DNA of 64,000 nucleotides from Collybiopsis luxurians FD-317 M1. Taxonomy: Eukaryota; Basidiomycota; Agaricomycetes; Agaricales; Omphalotaceae. Each line of letters starts with the position of its first letter. Position 1 is the first letter of the stretch. Below are positions 50,350-62,313 of the stretch, one piece after another. The notes beneath the pieces were generated by a model. That model made no database searches. It saw nothing but the letters and a program-made list of their open reading frames with translations, and was not told where the DNA came from. The stretch lies in assembly GCA_000827265.1 (NCBI GenBank), contig KN834861.1:62001-126000 (forward strand). Direction: 5' to 3'. The position numbers and the translations under genes were made by a program.

Positions 50350-51163
50350 CTCATGATGGTGTGGTAGCGTCTCCTCTTCCTGTTGTAGAATTTCTGCCAT
50401 AGTCGCATCGGTTCCGCACGCCGCCTTGTGCCTGTCACAGATCCCTGCCCAGGCTTCTCTTCCATCTTCCTATCTTCCGGCATTTCGTTTCGCAGTACTC
50501 AGGTTCCACTCTTCTGTTCATGATCCACGGAAGTACTTTATATCTCAGTTTTTCTTTTCTTCTTTTTGCCGAACCGCGAAATTTGGCTCCTTAGTACAAC
50601 ATGCCTCTTGTCCTTATCTCCATTTGGTGAAGATTTTCTTATATATCCCGTCCGGTCCTTGTATGACATACAAACGCCTATTCGGCGGTTGCAATTATGG
50701 CTACATTACATATGCACCCATTATGTAACCCTCTGTATTCCTGAACCTTTGCCAGCTCATCAAGAAAACCTAGGCCAAATTTAGAAAAACAAGATATAAC
50801 TGCCGGTCACACAGCTCGCTGCAAGTCTATAGGAATTACGAGAGGGTTGAGGCCCAGCCGACAACTGCCTCAAGCTTTGAATGGCGGCTACTGTCAGCCG
50901 CGAAGTCAGCCAAAGTCTTTTCCTCTTGCTTCGCACACTGCATCGGAATGTAATGCCTTCCATAAGGAACTGTGTATGAAAATCAAATAATGTCATTTCT
51001 GTTTCATTTACTCCTCATTCCATTTCACTCATTGTTCGCTATATCCCATTTCTGTTATTTATAATGCCCATAATTTTGTGGATACCATGAGAAACAGCCC
51101 ATTTTTAATTCCCTTACTTGAGTAGATCATCATTTCCATTGTTAATTTTTGAAAGTTTGCCGC
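50350..51163. other. Spacer
   Basis: Open frames here, such as 50426-50728, resemble no family and lie in low-complexity sequence; no feature supported. Confidence 0.4.
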
Positions 51164-51460
51164 TGTTGTGATCCGACGCTTTGACCGGAACTAGCAACTC
51201 CGGTATGAAGCTTAGTAATATTTATTCGTAGATTACTCAGATACTTACTGCGGTATTGGTGATACATGGAATGTAGTAGAACTGCTACTTACCTTGTAGA
51301 TACTTCTAGAATACCTACTGTAGAGTATAAAAGGCCTACTCTGAAGGCCAACAACAGTAGACAATTACTTATCTTACCATCACCACTCCGAGCCTAACAG
51401 CTCAGAGGCACCACTGTGCACCCTAACCCACAGTAGCCGCACTACATCTCAATGTCAACA
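51164..51460 (+). mobile_element. LTR of a truncated retrotransposon
   Basis: The 297-bp segment starts TGTTG and ends CAACA. It has a TATA-like agtataaaagg near 51,322 and a pyrimidine-rich transcribed part. It is followed directly by tatggtgcccaggtgg, the type of sequence that follows a 5' LTR in fungal Ty3/gypsy elements. No target-site duplication flanks the LTR alone and no gag or pol reading follows, so the element is truncated. Confidence 0.5.
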
Positions 51461-52093
51461 TATGGTGCCCAGGTGGTCATAGAGAGTCTTTCATTCCAAC
51501 CTGCGAGTGCATGTATGAGAGATGGACTCCCATAATCAGGGTGCCTACGCTTTACTATCTGATCCAAAATTCTGAAGTTTTGACAATATGTTTCAAGCAA
51601 ACATTCGACACTGACACAGAAAGTTTCTCACTGTCCAGATGTTGAGGGCTTGGAGCAGGACGGCAGCGGCAATGTGATGAAGACAGAGAGCAGTCTCCTA
51701 AAAAGTCCAAAACAGCGCAGGCAAAATGTCCATAACTATAGAATCTTGAGCGCACTCATGTATAAATTTTGTATAATTGCTACCCACGATGTACTATAAC
51801 GGCTGGCATTACAATTTACACTCAGACAAAATTATACTTAACCTAAACGGTTCGGCCCTCGCCGCTTGCGGCCATACCCCTCGGTCGTCTTTCATTCTAT
51901 ATCTTCCTACGTGCGACTTGGACGAGGGAATGAACTCAGTGCTGACCCGCCACCAATGTATTGCCGAAGTCTTGGCGAGCTTCATCGCTGACCGCTGGAG
52001 AAGCGTGCCAAGCAGAGATCCCTACTGAGTTCGGATCCGTAACTGTTAAACCTTAATAATTTCTCAAGCTGTCATTTTTTTTTAACCTTACCT
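51461..52093. other. Spacer after the LTR
   Basis: It may hold a little retroelement leader; no coding sequence recognised. Confidence 0.35.
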
Positions 52094-52098
52094 CCACC

Positions 52099-52596
52099 AG
52101 GACCCCGGAAAACCCCCTCCGAACTTAGTTCCGCGATTTTTCAAAGTCGGGGTTTTTTTCCGGGACACCTTTCGGCCCAAATCTTCCGGGACACGGCCTC
52201 AGACCTCCGCAAAGTGCCAAATTTTCCGGGACGATGGTACAAAGGTCCAAAGTCACGTGCAAAATTTCGAATTTTCACCTATTTTTGCAAAATTTTCGCC
52301 TCAGATTTTAGCGGTTGTTGATGCCGGCGCCATTTTCTATGCTCAATCATGGACTAGTAGTGCTACCTTGGTATCTGAGCTTTCCTTCGGCGGGGCCCAG
52401 ACCCTCCAAAACCTTGAAAATCTCCGGAACAGGATCAAACCCCCTCCAAAACTCCCCAATTTTCCGGGCCAAATGGGATCAAACGTCGGTGCCAAAAGTG
52501 CCAAAATTTCCGGGACATGGACCTATCCTGGGTCCCAAAATCTCAAAAATTTTCCGGGACACGGAACTAAGTTCGTAGGGGGTTTTCCGGGGTCCT
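52099..52596. mobile_element. MITE, 498 bp, with 35-bp terminal inverted repeats
   Basis: The left end 52099-52133 and right end 52562-52596 are reverse complements with one mismatch (AGGACCCCGGAAAACC...). A 5-bp direct duplication, ccacc, flanks it (52094-52098 and 52597-52601). Inside, a phrase of the form TTTTCCGGGACA recurs several times near both ends. There is no transposase. A 120-codon frame across it is a by-product of the repeats. Confidence 0.8.
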
Positions 52597-52665
52597 CCAC
52601 CTCTTACCTCTCTCAGTAAGTGTTGGAAATTTGTAACTAACCCCATTTTGAGAAGAATATATCAT

Positions 52666-52880
52666 CTTGATGCCCTGCCGTTGGTAGTGGGCCAAGGCTA
52701 CACACATGGCGGTTACTCGTGCCCTGCGCAGTGGCGCCGATGAGTATCTGGTGGCTCAAACGCCGCCACCTCCCAGCCTAGTCTAAACTCAAAGTGTTGT
52801 GATGGCAGTTTTAATATATTACTTGTGTCATTAATATTACACCTTGCCAGTAAAGGCTCAGGCAAGGAATTCACCACTGC
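52666..52880 (+). repeat. Dispersed repeat, copy 2 (partner near 13.44 kb)
   Basis: Shares ordered blocks with 13,437-13,680, including the closing hairpin TGCCAG...CAGGCA around taaaggct. Origin unknown; possibly the tail of a retroposon or a structured RNA. Confidence 0.5.
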
Positions 52881-52957
52881 AAAAAAGCTTGGCATTTCAT
52901 TATGTCATTTGTAAGTTGAAAGCTCAGCTGCATCGTGCGACAACTGTAACGTAATAG

Positions 52958-53000
52958 TAACTCCGTCGCAGATACGTTAAACGTATCTGCGACGGAGTTA
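52958..53000. repeat. Perfect 43-bp palindrome
   Basis: Arms 52958-52978 and 52980-53000 are exact 21-bp reverse complements around a single A. The arm begins TAACTCCGTCGCAG. The G+C content of the arm is higher than that of its AT-rich surroundings. Confidence 0.95.
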
Positions 53001-53589
53001 CGCAGTATGAGAGCACGAGGGAAAGAGAAAGGTTAGTTTTGTGGAAATCTAACTTACGGAGTGCTTGGCCAGACAAATGACAAGGTTAAAGTGCCGATTC
53101 AAGGACTTCCCCTACTCTATGTACAGGCTGGCTTTTATAGTAATGTAGGGTATATGTAATGATTGGGCATCTAAGATAGCAATTAACAAGTGGAACAAGC
53201 AATTAGCAGATTGGGGGTTTAGTAAGGGATTATGATGAATGTATATGTGGATGTGAGAATACGGCAAGTATGGAATGATAGGATGCATGGATGCATGGGT
53301 GCATGGACTGGAGCGACGCAGTGACAGCCCCGCTACAACGACAGAGCAAAAATTCTTTGTACTCGATGTGGCGGCCAACGAGCCAACTCCTTTCTTTGTT
53401 CTGCGCAGTCTGCTGATGCATAAGTCTTACTTCTCCATTCATTCCTGAACCACAAAAGGTGGCAGCCTTTTTGCAGCCTTGACTTGATGTTACAGTCTGC
53501 TATTAAATATAGAATATTATTTATTTAACAGTTTCTCTATCAAGGGTCTAAGTAGTTAGTCTTGTAGTGTACAATAAGTATACTCTAGA
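53001..53589. other. Spacer
   Basis: No supported feature before the nucleoside phosphorylase gene. Confidence 0.4.
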
Positions 53590-54789
53590 TTACACCCCAA
53601 CAGGGTGAAGCAAATCTGCAACCTTTTCCACCAAACTCTTCATAACATCACCCTTGAGGCTTCCAACAGCCAGTACTTCCTCATGTGATATTGTTTCATC
53701 AACCACACCCACTATAGGTTTACCCGCAATCTAGAAATTTGCATTTTACAAAGGTTGCTGGAAGCCAAACCAAAACAAAACTTACCTCGGCCTCAACCTC
53801 TTCTCTCACACTCTTATACCCTCCAGGAATAACCACTGCGTTTGTCACTAGGCTCAGCACAAGGACATCCATACCTTCCTCCCTAGCGGCAAGAACCTCG
53901 GGTACGGTACTCATACCGACTACATCGGCGCCAGCGGCTCGGAGTAGTCTTCCTTCAGCCGGAGTCTCATATGTAGGACCGCTGACCCATGCGTAGGTGC
54001 CTTCGGCCAGTGCATCGCGGGGGAGGGAAAGGGAATGGGCAGCGTGGAAGACGAGTTTACGTAGTCGACGGGAGTACGAGTCGGAGAGGGGGAGAAAACG
54101 GGGGTGGGAGGGGTCGGTTTGGGGACCGAGGAGGGGGTTCATTCCGGTTAGGTTGGGGAGGGCGATGTGGTCTTGGACAACGACGACTAGGGATAGTGAG
54201 TATGTTATTGAGCAGAAGAAGGGTAAGTATCGGAGCACGGACTAGTTCCGACCGCCAAGGAGGGATTTAAAGCGCCAGCCGCATTAGTGACTTTAATTTT
54301 ATTAGAAAAACACGTTGTAAGATGGGGATTGGAGCGTACTGAAGATGTCTTTTACGCCCATTTTTGCCATGACGCGTACAGGGTAAACGACGGACGATAG
54401 TTTGTGCCCTTCGTATGGATGGAACTAACTGACATTGAGTGATTGGTGAATCGTCAATTTTGTAGACCAGGAAGTGTCACTGACCCTCCCGAGCATTGCA
54501 ACAACAGGTACACCGTCTCCAGTGCCCATCAACCCAAATGCAAGTGAGCTCTTGTGCCCAGCGACTGCATAAAATGAGAAAGAAAAGCAAATTACTCGGA
54601 AAATCGCGTACCGGTACTTTTGGCAAAGCCGGGAATACTATCATAACTGACAAAAACTGTATCCCTCAAGGAAGTTGCTAGACCACTTAATCCGGATCCA
54701 CAAATGATACCTACGCGAGGATGTTGAAGGGCTGGGGGCACTTGGTCGTTGATGGCTTGCAAAGTCGCGGTGAAATCGAACTCGGCCAT
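53590..54789 (-). CDS. PNP1: Purine nucleoside phosphorylase
   Basis: The minus-strand gene starts MAEFDFTATLQAINDQVPP at 54789 and has several short introns. Family signatures appear in order: VGIICGSGLSGLA (phosphate-binding), FHPYEGHKL, TNAAGALNP, VVVQDHIALPNLTGMNPLLG, GTYAWVSGPTYETPAE, ADVVGMSTVPEVLAAR, SLVTNAV. The last exon IAGKPIVGVVDETISHEEVL ends HPVGV at 53590. The enzyme splits inosine and guanosine with phosphate to the free base and ribose-1-phosphate in purine salvage, in the cytosol. The Glu, Met and Asn residues of the purine site (YETPAE, VGMSTVPE, VTNA) are present, so it should be active. Confidence 0.9.
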
Positions 54790-55189
54790 TGAAGAAGCGT
54801 CGGGTGATATGATGATGGGAAGGAAGAAGTTCCTGAACGCTCACGTGGCAACCTTCAGGGGTGGGTTTTCCGGACCGAAGGTTCCGAACATCGCGTCGAA
54901 AACGAGGCTCTCGTTTGTCACTTACGACCAAGTGGGAGCATGTCAGTTGGCTTCCTGAAGGTAAGCTACTTCTAAACCTACAGAAAGTTCTTAATTCCAA
55001 AATTAAAAGGCTTCTAAGTTTTGATAGATAGATAAGGCAATGTTTAACCAATGTTGCGAAATTGTATCAGTTGGCCCGCTTGCCGTTTCTTCCGCGACCT
55101 TTAAATATAAAACCAGCATGACTCAATCACAACTATCGTGTGCTCTGTTAACTGCGCAGTTAACTTGACCTTCTTCAGTTGACTCCCCA
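54790..55189. promoter_or_regulatory. Bidirectional promoter region
   Basis: The 400-bp gap separates the divergent PNP and ABC transporter starts and must contain both promoters. A TTTAAATATAAAA stretch near 55,100 is a TATA-like candidate for the transporter, about 90 bp upstream of its ATG. No specific operator recognised. Confidence 0.4.
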
Positions 55190-58100
55190 ATGGAGGTCGC
55201 TGTCTTGTCCCAGGTCCCATTCCGCCTGGACGTGTTGCGGAATAATGCTTTATTTTCGTGAGTTTCTTGTGTTTCTTGTGTGTGCGGTCTCTCCAGGTTT
55301 TACATTTGATTCCCTCGTTCAAAGGGATCCGAACAACCCACGGATGGAACCTCGAGACGAGTTGTTGACTGTCTACGCTGCTGCAGTATCAGCTGCATTG
55401 CTTCTAGTCCATTTCACCGGGTCCAGAATTGTAGCTCATTTCCGAAAGACACCCGCAAACGAGGACACACCTCCGCATGTTACGCGAAATTGGCTCAGGA
55501 AGCAGGTCGGTCGGCTGGGAGGGGGATGGATATTCGGTTACATGGTTGGAAGGCTCGTAGTTGCTGTCGCTCTGACCGTCCTTTCGCTTGTTTCTCTGGG
55601 AATCAAATTGGACAAAGGGCACGGAGAAGGGTCTCGCATTGATATTGGTCTGAGTATCGTCTCGGTACGTCTTGGTTTAAAACATGGGCATGTAACACCG
55701 ACGACTAAACCGCCATTCTCAGGCTTACACCGTCCTGCTGTCTTTCTTCTCCCTCCTCTTATCGTTCAGACGGAGTTCAATACTCACTCGCCATGCAAAC
55801 ACTCTATGGCTGTTCACTTTTGCCATCTTTGCATATCGTGATCTATATCCCTCCGCAACGTTCGACCTTACCCCGGTGGATATCGAGGAAGGAAGGATTA
55901 TCTGGGTCAAGATCGCGTTGCTCGCAATATTGGCGATTGTTATACCTCTAGCGATACCGAGGATGTATATTCCCTATAATCCCAAGGTCAACCTTTTCCC
56001 CTTCTGTTTGATATGACAGAGAATTAAGCCAAGTTGTTACCTCTAGGAGCCCTCGTCCGAGCCAAACCCAGAACAAACCACATCGTTATTCTCACTTTTA
56101 CTCTACAACTTCATGGACCCGATCGTCTTCGAAGCACGCAGAGTCGAGCACCTCCCATACGATCATCTTCCTCCGTTGGCGGATTACGACTATGCACGAA
56201 ACTTGCGTGAAAGAGCGTTCAAAGTACGCTCCCTCCTCTTCTTCTCGCTGTCGTGTCGGAATACACTAAACATCATTCCTCACAGCACTTGGATCGTTTC
56301 TCGGGTCTGAAGAAGCGGAGACATCTTTTTTTCTCGCTCATGCGAATATACTGGAGACAATACCTAGTCTTGTCGTTGATGACCGTCATACAAGCCGTAG
56401 CGGACTTGTCTATACCTGTAGGCATGAATGAGCTTCTACAGTAAGGAACCCAAGATCACTCTTTTCCATTCCTAACAATACTGACTCACGGCGCATCGAA
56501 AGGTACATCGAAAATCGAGGTCCCGCTCCACGCTACCGACCCTGGGTCTGGATCGTTTGGCTGCTCGTAGGACCCACCATCAGCTCCATCGCTTTCGAGT
56601 GGTACATCTTTGTCGCCGTAAGTCCATATTATGTTTTTATCCCCCTCCTCCCCTACCCCCCCTACGACCTTTCCCCCGTCTGTTCCAATCATTGACCTAC
56701 CCCCTTGTGTTCTGTCCCCCCCCCCTCCCTCCCTTTGATAGACCCGCAATATCGTCCACACAGAAAGCATCATCACCCAAGTCGTATTCGAACACGCTCT
56801 TCGCATCCGCGTCAAAGCCGAAACATCAAAGAACGAATCCGATCGACCTACCCCTGCTTTACCTTCCGAGACTGGATCCCTGGCTGAAGCTGGTTCCTCC
56901 CCCCCCTCTCCCAACTCGGAGGACGGCGGTCCGGCGCGCGATGAAAGTGGCGCCGCCGCCAGTGCGAGCGACAACGACGACGACGAGACGCTCCATTCCG
57001 CTGCACAAAGTTCCGCTGCTCATTCCCGCGACGATACTTTACGAGTGGCTAGCTCAAGCTCGGCTGGGGGCCAATCGCATTCTGGGAGTTTGAAAGGTGT
57101 ACCGGGGGCGGGAGGGAGAGGTCCTGTTTTGGTTGCTTCGAGAAGTGGGAGTTTGAGTTCGTTTTTCTTTTCTAAGAAGTCGGGTAAGGATAAGGATAAG
57201 GATAAAGACAAGGACAAGGAAAAGGAAAAGGAAAAAGAAAAGGCATCGGACTCGTCCAAGAACCTAGTCGGCAAGCTTAACAACCTCGTCAGTACGGATT
57301 TGCAGAATGTCGTTGATGGGAGGGATTTTATTCGGTTGGTGGTCCTTGTGCCGATTCAGGTTGCGTTGTGTGTTTGGTTTTTGTATAATGTTCTTGGATG
57401 GAGGTGTGTATCGTCTTTCTATTCTTTGCAATGTGTAGCTGATGGATGTGTATTTGCTTACCGCGCAGTGCGTTCGTTGGTTTGGGTGTCATCGTCGTGT
57501 TGTTCCCGGTCCCGGGATGGTTGACGAATCTGATTCAGAAAGCGCAACGCGCGAGGATGAAGAGGACCGATGCGAGGGTGCAGGTGGTCACGGAAAGTGA
57601 GTCGTCATCGTCTTTAGCATTTGCGATTTCCACGTCTGCCTCTTTTTCTCATTCGTATGTCTTCTAGTCATGAATGTTCTCCGCATGGTCAAGATGTTTG
57701 GATGGGAGAAGAAGATGCTGGAGAGGATATTTGCTAAGAGGGAAGAGGAACTTGGGTTTATTAAGAGGTTGCGGTTATTGGGTTTGATGACTGCGATTGC
57801 AAAGTGAGTTGCGGGCCCTCCTTTTACGAGGATTAGATACTCATGTTCCGTTCGTTTTCCAGTCATACTATTCCGGTGCTGACAATGTTGGCTACGTTTG
57901 CGACTTACGTAGTACGCCCTTCCCCACCTTGACCCGCCTGGCAAATTTCGTCCCTAACTGTCCTTTTTTTTGCATTCAGTGTCTTTTCAACTGCGTCCAC
58001 GCAGAATTTCTTCGATTAGTCTGACTATTTTTATTCATTCGACTTTAGACGCTAGTGATGGGCGAAGAGCTGACCGCGTCCAAAGTGTTCAGTTCGATGG

Positions 58101-61100
58101 TGGTATTTGAAAAGTTTAGCAAGTAAGTCAGAGCTGGGCTTTTCATCCGTTACCTACCTGTAGCGGACGTGATATACTGATTGATAATTGCCCCCTCCCC
58201 CCGCGGTCCCGACAGTCTGTTGCGAATGATGATCTGGATGACGACGTTGTGCCTCAACGGTAAGGTCTCGTTGGACCGTATCACCAACTTCTTGTATGAT
58301 GTAAGGGGGGAGATTTTTTTTTTTTTTTCATCTCTTAACATCTTATTTTGTCTCCGTGCTACTAGACTGAACTCTTGGATAAATGGTCCAACTCCGGAGG
58401 AGAGAGTGCGCCGATCATCTCTTCGCCTCCGCCCGCAATCGACGCTATCGGCTTCCGCAAAGCTACCTTTACTTGGTCGGCTGAAGACGACGACAACAAC
58501 GCCGACGGCGATGGTAATGGCTCGGGTTCGGGTTCCCACACACCGTCAAGGAGGAGATTCTTGTTGAGGATCGAGGATGAACTGCTGTTCAAGAAGGGCG
58601 TCGTTAATTTGATCGTTGGACAGACGGGGAGCGGGAAGACGTCGGTGCTTATGGCGTTGCTCTCTGAGATGCATTTCGTGCCGTCCGGTCCGGATTCGTG
58701 GTACGGTCTTCCAAGGGCTGGAGGTATTGCGTACGCGGCGCAGGAGTCTTGGGTGCAAAATGCGACCATCCGGGTAAGGGGCGTTATGCCGTTGATTTCC
58801 AATGACGCCAGGCGCTGATCGCTTTTTGGGGTTCGTCGTGCATAGGACAATATCGTGTTTGGTGCAGAGTTTGACGAGGAGCGGTATAAAAAGGTTATTT
58901 ACCAGTGTTGCCTTGAGAAGGATTTAGAGTTGTTCGACGCTGGTGATCAGACTGAGGTCGGGGAAAGGGGGCTGACGTTGAGCGGAGGGCAGAAGGCAAG
59001 GGTCACGCTCGCGAGAGCTGTCTATTCTCGAGCGGAGATCATTTTGCTTGATGATGTGCTCGCTGCATTAGAGTAACTTTCCCTCTTCTATGATCACATC
59101 GGTGTGCTGACCTGACTTGGCTCTTCTCTCAGTGTTCATACCTCAAAATGGATTGTGGACAAGTGTCTGAAAGGAGACCTCATTCGAGGAAGGACTGTAC
59201 TTCTAGTTGTAAGTCTTCCTTTCCATTTTCCTCGGATAGTGTCTTGAACCAGACCTTCCAGACGCATAACGTTGTTCTAGTGCAGCCCATAACAAAATTT
59301 GTGGTGTCCATCAAGGATGGACGTGTCGCTAGTCAATCATCTATCGAGCACGCCATGTCCGCCGACGAAGCTTTGGCTGCCGAGGTGGAGAAGGATGAAG
59401 AGGCGGTGGAAAGGGCCCGCGACGAGATCGACCCCCAACCGGCACCGAACGAACCTTCTGGCAAGGACGGGAAGCTTATTCTCAAGGAGGAAGTTGAGCT
59501 GGGGCACGTTAGCTGGTCCGCTCGTACGTGTCATCCTCAGTTACCTGGATGAATATTCACTGAATTGCATCTTTACTAGTGAAACTGTTCTTTGCGTCTA
59601 TGGGGGGTAACCATATAGGTCTCTTCTTCTTTGCGTTCATCGGCTTGTTCTTAGCTAGCGAGTTGTCTGAGAATGGTAAACGGCGCATCTATTCCATTAT
59701 TTTTTTATCACCTCTGCTTATGTTCAAACTTTCAGGTCAGATATATTTCTTGGGGTACTGGGCTCGCCAGTATGAGAAGGTCGGCGATCCTTCTCAAGTG
59801 AATGTTCCTTTGTGAGTCACCCGGTTTCTCTAATCTACCAACGGGCTACTCAACTGTGGATGACAGTTACTTAGCGATATATGGCAAGTCTCTCGTGATC
59901 TTTGCGATCTCCATATTTATTGGTGCTTAGTCGCAATCTTGGCGGTCCTCATTCTTACATTCTGCGTTGGGTATGTTATATACCTCTGGGGTGTTTTGAG
60001 GGCGTCCAGAATGATCCACCAACGTCTCGTTACTTCAGTAGTCGGAGCAACTTTAAGGTATTCCCGCCTCACTCTCAAACTCTCGGCATCTTACATTTTC
60101 CATTAGGTGGCTGGATACCACTCCCACTTCGCGTGTCATCACCAGATGCACGCAAGACATTCGCGATGGTTCGTCATGATCACTCACTTCGTGTTTCCCT
60201 TCCAATACTGAACAAGTCTACAGTCGATGACCCGCTAGCACAGATGTTTTCCGGTCTTGTTTCCATGACTTTGGGGATGATTATCAAGTTTTTAGCAGTC
60301 ATCATTCTGACCCCAGCGTTCCTACTCCCGGCTACGTTCGTTGGACTGTTCGGCGCTTGGTGCGGAAATGTCTATATTCACGCACAGCTCCCGGTTAAAA
60401 GAGAAATGAGCAACGCAAAGGCTCCCGTGCTCGGACACTTTGGCGCGGCGATGAATGGACTGAGTGGGCACTCTGTTTTCCTTGTGTAGATATCCGCACC
60501 GCAGAGGAACTAATACTGGGTCTCATAGCGTCCATACGAGCATACGGCGTGGAGGAATCGTTCAGGAAAGAAGTACAAGTTCGAATTGACCATTACTCTC
60601 GGCCAGCGAGAACCTTTTACAACTTGAATCGATGGATAGACGTCCGCGTAGATGCGATTAGTAACATATTTGCCGTTGCCCTTGCTTCATATCTGCTCTA
60701 TATAGGACACGACGATGCTTCCGACGTTGGATTCCTTCTCAATATGGCTGGTCAGTCTCCAGCTTTACTATTTTGCTTAACCCTTCATTGAGAGGATGAT
60801 ATTTCTAGTCGGTTTCAGTGGAACCATTCTTTGGTGGATTCGAGTTGTCAACCAGTTCGAAGTCCGCGGAAACAGTCTCGAACGTATCGGGGCCTACATT
60901 ACTATTGAGCAAGAGAAACCTCCGATCCCTGAGGGAGTGCCTCCAGCTTATTGGCCCGCAACCGGACATCTACGCGTTGAGGATCTTTCCGCGAGCTATT
61001 CACCTGACGGACCAAAGGTACTAAGGAACCTCTCGTTCGAAGTGCAGTCAGGGGAGCGAATCGGGGTCGTCGGAAGGACAGGTTCGGGAAAGGTAAAGTG

Positions 61101-62046
61101 CCAATTGCCCGAGTTAATTACTTTGTTGTGACTTACCGCTTCGGTCGCAGAGCTCCCTGATGCTGTCCCTCCTTCGATTGATCTACTCGGATGGAAGTGT
61201 GCACTACGATAGCCTCCCAACCTCGTCAATCAACCTGGAGGACCTACGACGTAAGATTACTATCATTCCTCAAATTGTGCGTCTATTTCAGGTCTCGTTT
61301 CTCTCGTGCTCTTAATGTTTCTGGTATGCTTAGCCCGAACTTCTGAGTGGCTCTGTCCGGGAAAATTTGGATCCATTTGGCCAACAAGACGACGCGACCT
61401 TGAATAGTGCGTTGCGATCCGCTGGACTATTCTCCTTGCAGGAAGAGCTGGACGAAGGCGAGGATAGAATTACCTTGGATAGCGCCGTCGCCAGTGGCGG
61501 AAATAACCTATCCGTCGGTCAAAGACAGATTGTCGCGCTTGCGAGGGCGATGGTGAGGGAAAGTAAACTTTTGATTCTCGATGAAGCTACATCAGCTATC
61601 GGTAAGCATCATTGCATTCAAAGTCGAAGGTATCTCATGAGGCCCTCCCTGGTAGACTACAAGACCGATACCATCATCCAATCATCGCTCCGAAACGAGC
61701 TTGACAAAGAGACGACGCTGATAACAGTCGCTCATCGTCTTCAAACCATTATGGATGCTGATAAGATTGTAAGATTTGCCTTCACCACACGATTTTAACG
61801 ATACTGAGATAGGAATCTTCCTTAGATGGTTCTTGATGCGGGTCAAATTGTACGTTCTGTCTCTTTTATGCGGCAGATTTTGAGCTTACTGTTCCCGTGG
61901 CGCAGGTGGAATTTGACCGCCCGGCGGAATTGCTGAAGAATAAGGACGGGAAATTGAGAGCTCTGGTTGATGAATCAGCAGACAAGGAGCACCTGCTTGC
62001 GATGGTCAGAGCTAAAGAACATTTGGATCATTCTGGTAGTCATTGA
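55190..62046 (+). CDS. Full-size ABCC (MRP/Ybt1-Bpt1 type) ABC transporter
   Basis: Well over ten introns. Exon 1 (55190-55257, [16 protein letters not shown]) splices in phase to [14 protein letters not shown] at 55325. An N-terminal membrane domain precedes the first ABC core, as in long ABCC proteins. NBD1 has Walker [11 protein letters not shown], signature [15 protein letters not shown] and Walker [12 protein letters not shown] ending in Asp rather than catalytic Glu, a known ABCC asymmetry. NBD2 has Walker [11 protein letters not shown] (across an intron), signature [15 protein letters not shown] and Walker [14 protein letters not shown]. The first membrane domain carries a large Ser/Pro-rich cytosolic insert with a lysine-aspartate/glutamate run (about 57,185-57,240). 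It ends [10 protein letters not shown] at 62046. Likely a vacuolar or plasma-membrane pump for conjugates and organic anions; substrate not deducible. Confidence 0.92.
57181..57243 (+). repeat. Charged KDKD/KEKE codon repeat in the transporter
   Basis: Tandem aaggat/aaagac followed by aaggaa/gaaaag hexamers encode alternating Lys-Asp then Lys-Glu. They lie in the cytosolic insert of the first membrane domain. Such repeats are length-unstable. Confidence 0.85.
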
Positions 62047-62215
62047 GTTTCAAACTATACGGACTAATAGAATAGGCAAATACACAGTGTGACTAACTAG
62101 TAATAACACGAAATGGTGTTGTAGTTTACAGACGGTGTATAATTGTACAATGTGGCAAGACCTGAGGAAACTGTCAGTGGTTTTTTCTTAGGCTTGGTTT
62201 AAATGCAGGTAGTAT
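62047..62215. terminator. 3' flank of the transporter gene
   Basis: AT-rich stretch of 169 bases between the transporter stop and the tRNA; presumably contains the polyadenylation site. No precise signal is assigned. Confidence 0.3.
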
Positions 62216-62313
62216 GGCGCTATAGCCAAGTGGTTACGGCGACAGATTCGAATTAATCTAACTTCGGTATCTGTTCCTCTTTGAGGGCGCAGGTTCAAAT
62301 CCTGCTGGCGTCG
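62216..62313 (+). tRNA. tRNA-Ser (CGA) with a 16-nt intron
   Basis: Acceptor stem GGCGCTA/TGGCGTC with discriminator G, as in eukaryotic tRNA-Ser. D stem GCC/GGC. Anticodon stem ACAGA/TCTGT encloses TTCGAA plus 16 extra nucleotides, giving anticodon CGA with an intron after position 37. A long variable arm (CCTC...GAGG) and T arm GCAGG-TTCAAAT-CCTGC complete a class II tRNA. Box B matches consensus, so it should be active. Confidence 0.93.

Larger units (their letters stand above)
46390..50350. repeat. Segmental duplication, unit 2
   Basis: Direct-orientation partner of 36,340-40,640, with the same two genes in the same divergent order. The offset falls from about 10,030 at the 7TM end to about 9,700 at the Ser/Thr-rich end, so the units differ by roughly 300 bp of internal indels. 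Confidence 0.75.

Noticed and set aside
52257..52619. 120-codon open frame
   Set aside because: It spans the MITE and its repeats; no coding signature.
53739..54270. Plus-strand frames over the nucleoside phosphorylase
   Set aside because: Antisense shadows of the PNP exon, which has clear family motifs on the minus strand.
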